NCBI RefSeq assembly: GCF_037975245.1 | Contig: NC_092577.1 | Location: 15,886,013-15,950,012 of the forward strand | Direction of reading: 5' to 3' | Length of the DNA: 64,000 nt | DNA from: Apostichopus japonicus | Taxonomy: Eukaryota > Echinodermata > Holothuroidea > Aspidochirotida > Stichopodidae | In this document: positions 58,674 through 64,000 of the stretch, one piece after another | Position numbering within the stretch: the first letter of the stretch is position 1 | How the letters are laid out: each line of letters begins with the position of its first letter | Made by a program: the position numbers and the translations under genes | Notes under the pieces: model-generated | Database searches by the model: none | Told to the model about the DNA's origin: nothing | What the model saw: the letters and a program-made list of their open reading frames with translations, nothing else

Positions 58674-59351
58674 GACCGGTACAGTAAAACTCTTGGATGG
58701 GACTTCCGTGCGTCTTCCAGGGAGTCTTTCTTCAATAACATATCGGCGTGGAAATCTCCGAGAACATCATTCTACCACCATCTTCGACTAGCTCTACACT
58801 ATTTGCAGCCAAAACTACGGCAGACGTGTCACGGCCTCCATATCCATCCATCATATAGTATTTAATATACCAGTTTGAACGACGTCCTGGCTATACCATA
58901 AAACAGGTATTTTGTTATTTTGCGGAACTGTTGAAGTAGGTTGCTATCTTCATATCGTTGACCATTGACTAGCAATATGCATCCAGTTCTGCGAGGTTCC
59001 AGGCCTGTAGCCATGTAACCCTTCGTTACTATTACCGCAAGACCGGTGTCGTTACTCTCTGAACTTTTCAGAATTATAAGGTATAATGGTTGCAATGTAA
59101 AGGCTTAGCCAGATATATATATATATTTTCGATATCCGTTTTATATCTTTCTATCTCTTTCATACCGTTAGTTTTGTGTTATGTCGTGACAGTCTAGTCT
59201 ATGTAGGACTGTATGTTGATATTGTTATAGTAGTAAAATAGTGTTAGGTTTGGTAGCCTTGTTTTCATAACTGTGTTAGGAGTGACTGTGTGTTCGGTCC
59301 TATCATCATTATATATGGTACTTTGAGTTGAACCTTTAACAATTCAGTATT
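58674..59351 (+). other. Upstream region of BEL element, LTR not resolved
   Basis: The 5' LTR should lie here, but without the 3' LTR its borders cannot be set. tggtactttgagttgaacc (59,313 onward) may be the primer site. Confidence 0.35.
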
Positions 59352-62300
59352 ATGATGGACTCTGCTGATAATGAGGGCACGGTTTCTGAAGACCAAACGT
59401 CTGGGTTTAACACTCGTCAAAGGATTTTGACTGAGAAAGGTTTTCAGTATCAGTTGGGTCAAAAGGAGCAAAGATTTAGAGGCATAATCTCTAAGTGGCG
59501 TAAACATGTGTTAAAGATAGAATGCCTACTTTCTGAAAGGAGCAATTTAGTAGATATTAAGGCCGAACGTGATGTTCTGTTAGAAACTATGGCAGATTTG
59601 TCTAATGTGTACATCGAAGTCGATAATTTGCTTTCGACCGTTGATCAAATGGGTTCTAAATATTCAATTTTTGAGGCAATAGAAATAGAACACTGTAATT
59701 TAATAAAGAGGGTTTCTGAGTATATCCATTCTGTAACTAGCCAAGGCTCATGTTCAAAATCATCAGTGTCGGCAAAATCTCATTCTTCTACGAAAGATGA
59801 AATTGTAACAACGATTGCAGCCCATGAGGCCAAACTAAAACAAATAGAAATGAAGGCAAAATTTGAGGTCCAGCAATTAGAGTTAAGGGCAAAGCATGAA
59901 GCTGAATTGCAAAGGTCAGAATTAGCCATAGCTAAGGTAAAATTGGATGCAATTGGAGAACAGGGTTCAGTGCACATGGATTTCCCAGACGATAGTCTTA
60001 AATATACTCAAAATTATGTCGAAACCCTGGGTGATGTTAATAACCCACAGGATAGGAAGCACCTAACATATGAGGCATACTTAGAGCAACCCGTACTAAG
60101 ACAAGGCGTCACTAAATCTAATGTTCCCCTAACAGGTGGAAACAATGATCAGCCTACGGCAACCCGTGCCAACCTAGGTAATTTAACCAATGATTTTTTG
60201 TATCAAGTATCTCTAAATAGACTTCCAGTTCCAGAACCTGAAATATTTAGTGGTGACCCGTTACAGTATCCTGGCTGGAAGTGTGCTATTGATTTATTGT
60301 TAGAGAATAAGGGCATACCCCCCTCTGAGAAAATATACTATCTTAAACGGTACCTTAGTGGTCCACCTAAGGATGCATTGGAGGGCTATTTCTTGGTTCC
60401 TTCTGATTCCACCTATATAGAGGTACGAAAACTTCTTGACGATAGATATGGTAATAATTTAGCAATCGCCGATGCTTTCAGATCTAAACTTGAAGGGTGG
60501 CCTAACATCCAACCTAATGACGGACTTGCACTTCGCAAGTTTGCAGACTTCCTAGGCCAGTGCGAGTTTGCTTTGAAATTGGTCAAGGGTAGGCTTAGCT
60601 TCCTAAATGATAGTTGGGAAAATCGCAAATTGCTTGATAAATTGCCTGATTGGTTGGTTAAAAGGTGGGGACGAGTACTGTCAGAATGGGATGATTTTCC
60701 GCCATTTGGTAAGTTTAGACAGTTTATCGCCAAGGAAGCTGATATTGCATGTAATCCTTTAATAGTTTCTAGCCAGAAGGGCAAGGGGTCAAGAGGCACA
60801 AGGGGTGCTAGTAACTTTGTAGTCGAAACAGGGTTTGACAATTTAAGTACAAAACTCAATGCCCATAGGTATAAATGCCTAATTTGCGAAGGTGATCACC
60901 GACTTGACTGTTTTTATAAGTTTCTTGCTAAAACGGTCGAAGATCGTAAGATATTTGTTAAAACCAAAAACTTGTGCTATGGATGCCTACGTCAAGGCCA
61001 TATATCAAAATTCTGTCGCAATCGTCTCGTATGTAATATTTGTTCAAGGTCTCATCCTACAGCACTTCATGGTGACATTGTTTCTCACATAGGTAAAACT
61101 GTTTGTAGTTCCAGTAAGTCAATTGGCATTCAAACAGAACCAATTAACACGGGATTGAGTCATGTAAGTGGGTTAAGGGACATAACAATGAATTCTCTCA
61201 TCCTTCCTGTATATGTTTCTCACGTGGATGCTCCGCAAAGAGAAGTCCTTGTGTATGCCCTTTTAGACACTCAGTCAGATAGTACATTTATTACTGATAA
61301 GACCTGTGAGCTGCTGAACGTGGAAGGTTCAAAGACGTTGTTGAGTCTGTCCACTTTGTCATCTAAGAATCAGTTGGTAGACAGTAGTAGGATTGGTGGC
61401 TTGTCTGTTAGAGGGCATAGGGAAGGTACCAAAGTTCACTTGCCTGTTTCGTATACACGTTGTTCCATACCAGCCAATAGATCTCATATTCCCACTCCGG
61501 GAACTGCCAGGCAGTGGCCACATTTGAAACGAATAGCCAATCATCTCATGCCGTTAGAACAGTGTGAGATAGGATTGTTGATAGGCTATAATTGCCCTAA
61601 AGCATTAATGCCTATTGAGGTTATCTCTCCTCCTGATAATGGTCCGTATGCTGAAAGAACCAACTTGGGTTGGGGTATTGTTGGCATAATTAACCCTCGA
61701 GAATTGTCTGTGGATAAGTGCGATCCTGTTGGAGTTAGCCACTTTATTGTGACTCCTCGCCCCACTTCTGAATTTGACAGTATTCTACCACGTGATGGGG
61801 CTAAGATTTGTTTGAAATGTAATGTTAGGGAGGTTGTGCCAACTCGGGTGGCAGGGTTAATGGAATTGGAATTTAATGAACGAAATTTTGAAAACGCTTA
61901 TTCAAGAGAAGATAAGAAATTTCTTAACATCCTTAAGGAGGGAGTATGCCAGTTAAGTGACGGTCATTATCAACTGCCATTACCCATGAAATTGTCTCAG
62001 GTTTTTCCAAATAATAAATGTATGGCTCTCTACCGTTTGAATCAATTAAGAAAGAAAATGGAGCGTAATAATACTTATGCTAAGGATTATGTTACCTTTA
62101 TGCAAGACATTATTGACAAGGGGTATGCGGAATTAGTTCCTAGTTCTGAGCTAAATGCTGATCAGGTAAACTATATTCCTCATCACGGAGTATATCACCC
62201 TAAGAAACCAGGAAAGATACGTGTAGTATTTGATTGCAGTGCAAAATTCAAAGGAATTTCCTTAAATGATCAATTACTTACTGGTCCTAATTTGACCAAC

Positions 62301-64000
62301 GATCTACTTGGTGTTCTCTGTCGTTTTCGTCAAGAAAGAATTGCATTTGCAGGAGATATAGAATCAATGTTCTATCAGTTTAAGGTTAATCCTGAACAGC
62401 GTAATCTTCTAAGATTCCTTTGGTGGAGTGAGGGTAATTTTAATGGTGACCCTATGGAATATCGTATGACTGTACATTTGTTTGGAGCAGGATCATCTCC
62501 AGGGTGTGCAAATTTTGGCCTAAAACAAATTGCATTAGACTATGGTTCTAAATTCGGGGAGGATGTAGCAGGTTTTGTTAATCGAAGCTTTTATGTGGAT
62601 GATGGTCTTAAATCTGTTGATACAGTTAATAGAGTTGTAGACCTTATTTCTCGAACGAAACAAATGCTACATAAGGGTGGCGTTAACTTCACCAAAATTA
62701 AGTGTAATTCTAAGGCTGTGTTGCAATCAATTCCTGAGGAAGATCTTGCGGTTGCTTCCGGGCATTTAGACCTCTCCTCAAACGCAACTCATTTGGATCG
62801 GGTTCTTGGAGTACAATGGTGTATTGAATCAGATGAATTTCAATTTAAGATAACACTTAGTGATAGCCCTTTGACACGGCGTGGTATCCTTTCTACGATT
62901 GCTTCGGTGTATGACCCGTTTGGGTTTATAGCTCCAGTTGTGCTTCCAGGAAAGCAAATCTTACAGCAATTATGTTATGATCATTTAGATTGGGATAGTC
63001 CCTTGCCAGATGAGCTACATAGTAAGTGGGAAAAGTGGAGGATGGGTTTATCTAAGTTAGAAACCATCAGAATTGATAGGTGTTTTAAGCTTGTTGAACT
63101 TGGCACCGTTACAAAGACAGAACTGCATCATTTCTGTGATGCTAGCACCATTGGGTATGGTTACTGTTCTTACCTGCGCATGACTAATCGTGAAGGTAAA
63201 GTTCATTGTAGCTTTGTTCTTGGAAAGTCTAGGGTTGTTCCCCGTAGGCCTGTTACAGTACCACGCCTAGAGCTGACTGCAGCTGTATTGTCGGTAAAAA
63301 TGAGTGCCTTGTTGAAACAAGAGTTGGAGTACAATATAATAATATTTCTGGTCTGATAGTCAGGTAGTCCTTGGGTATATCAATAATGATGTCAAAAGAT
63401 TTCATGTGTTTGTGGCAAATAGGGTGCAACAGATTCATGAAATGAGTAGTAGTAGCCAATGGCATTTTATTAAAGGGTTTGAAAATCCCAGTGACTGTGC
63501 CTCTCGTGGACTTACAGTTGATGAATTAAGGATATCAAGCTGGTTTAGAGGGCCAGAGATGTTATGGCAAAGTCAACTCCCACTGGTTAAGCACGTTACA
63601 AACCTTGAGGTCTTTGATCATTTGGAAGTAGATCGTTTAAGCTCCTTTTCGAGTTGGTTTAAAGCAAGGAAAGCTATTGCATTATGCCTTTGGCTAAAGG
63701 CTATGCTTAAGGCTAAGGCTAGTAAAACCTTCCTTCCGGTTAGGGAACTTAATGTAGATTCTTTGTTTGAAGCCGAGATTGAAATACTGCGAATAGTTCA
63801 GTCCTATGCATTTAAGGAAGAGCTTCAAATCCTTCGTACATTAAGTAGTGATCCAGTACAATGCTTGAAGAAAGGCAGTCCACTCTATGCTCTAGATCCA
63901 TTTTTGGATGAAAATGGTGTTATTCGTGTTGGTGGTCGTATATCTAAATCTAGCTTCGAGTTTAAGGTGAAGCATCCTGTAATTATTCCTAAGTTATGCC
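59352..64000 (+). mobile_element. BEL/Pao retrotransposon gag-pol, cut by the window end
   Basis: An open frame of 1,334 codons runs from ATGATGG at 59,352 to 63,356. Coiled coil lies near residues 155-200 (HEAKLKQIEMKAKFEVQQLE). The gag core follows, with DPLQYPGWKCAIDLLL near 300. Three Cys/His modules are CLICEGDHRLDC (about 508), CYGCLRQGHISKFC (about 541) and CNICSRSH. The protease has LLDTQSDSTFI near 637, with DTQS where DSGS or DTGS is usual. RT has VVFDCSAKFKG, AGDIESMFYQF and FYVDDGL near 1,080; RNase H starts HHFCDAS. At 63,340 a TTT run shifts the frame; the next frame carries SDSQVVLGYINN and runs open to 64,000, reaching the start of integrase (RVGGRISKS). Apart from that shift it looks recent. 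Confidence 0.9.

Noticed and set aside
1-64000. CRISPR arrays, operons or other prokaryotic structures
   Set aside because: The window is eukaryotic; no regularly spaced short repeats with unique spacers were seen. The 25-bp minisatellite has no spacers.

Overview
The window looks like nuclear DNA from a marine invertebrate, most likely an echinoderm. The exact lineage cannot be read from the sequence. It is AT-rich, its genes have GT-AG introns, and it is full of transposons: a Ty3/Gypsy-type LTR element, BEL/Pao, LINEs, a Tc1 element, tRNA- and U2-headed SINEs, MITEs and foldbacks. Its protein families (SET plus tyrosine recombinase, SAP-SWIM-YqaJ, SAMD3-like, BEN) are ones I know as expanded, poorly described families in marine animals.

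Layout. 1-3.1 kb: two tandem repeat families. 3.26-13.0 kb (minus): one long gene read as a fusion. A KMT5A-type SET module is followed by small duplicated acidic exons, two zinc fingers, a tyrosine-recombinase-like core, and an acidic exon with the start of a Myb/SANT-like domain. 14.2-16.3 kb (minus): a shorter relative with the acidic exon and a complete Myb/SANT-like domain. 16.8-29.0 kb: nested transposons. A BEL integrase fragment abuts a LINE ORF1. That ORF1 is split by a very young Ty3/Gypsy-type element (LTRs differ at 1 of 715 positions), which is itself interrupted by a U2-headed SINE. A Tx1-like LINE RT remnant follows. 30.85-31.26 kb: a MITE. 31.8-34.1 kb (plus): a SAP + SWIM + YqaJ exonuclease gene. 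37.3-56.3 kb (minus): a SAMD3-like gene.

The large SAMD3-like intron between 43,770 and 55,930 holds a 10,565-bp element. It has two 166-bp terminal inverted repeats ending CAGT...ACTG and is flanked by TA. It carries a Tudor/MBT-like plus BEN gene, a foldback, a minisatellite, a nested Tc1 transposase unit, a second U2-headed SINE and a tRNA SINE inside its left terminal repeat. 57.3-58.7 kb (minus): a decayed transposase-like gene. 59.35 kb to the window end (plus): a BEL/Pao gag-pol.

Many otherwise good reading frames are broken by a single base, often in a homopolymer. This may be decay, uncorrected long-read indels, or both, so the intact or broken status of most genes here is provisional. 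No search could be run; family names come from motifs read directly.
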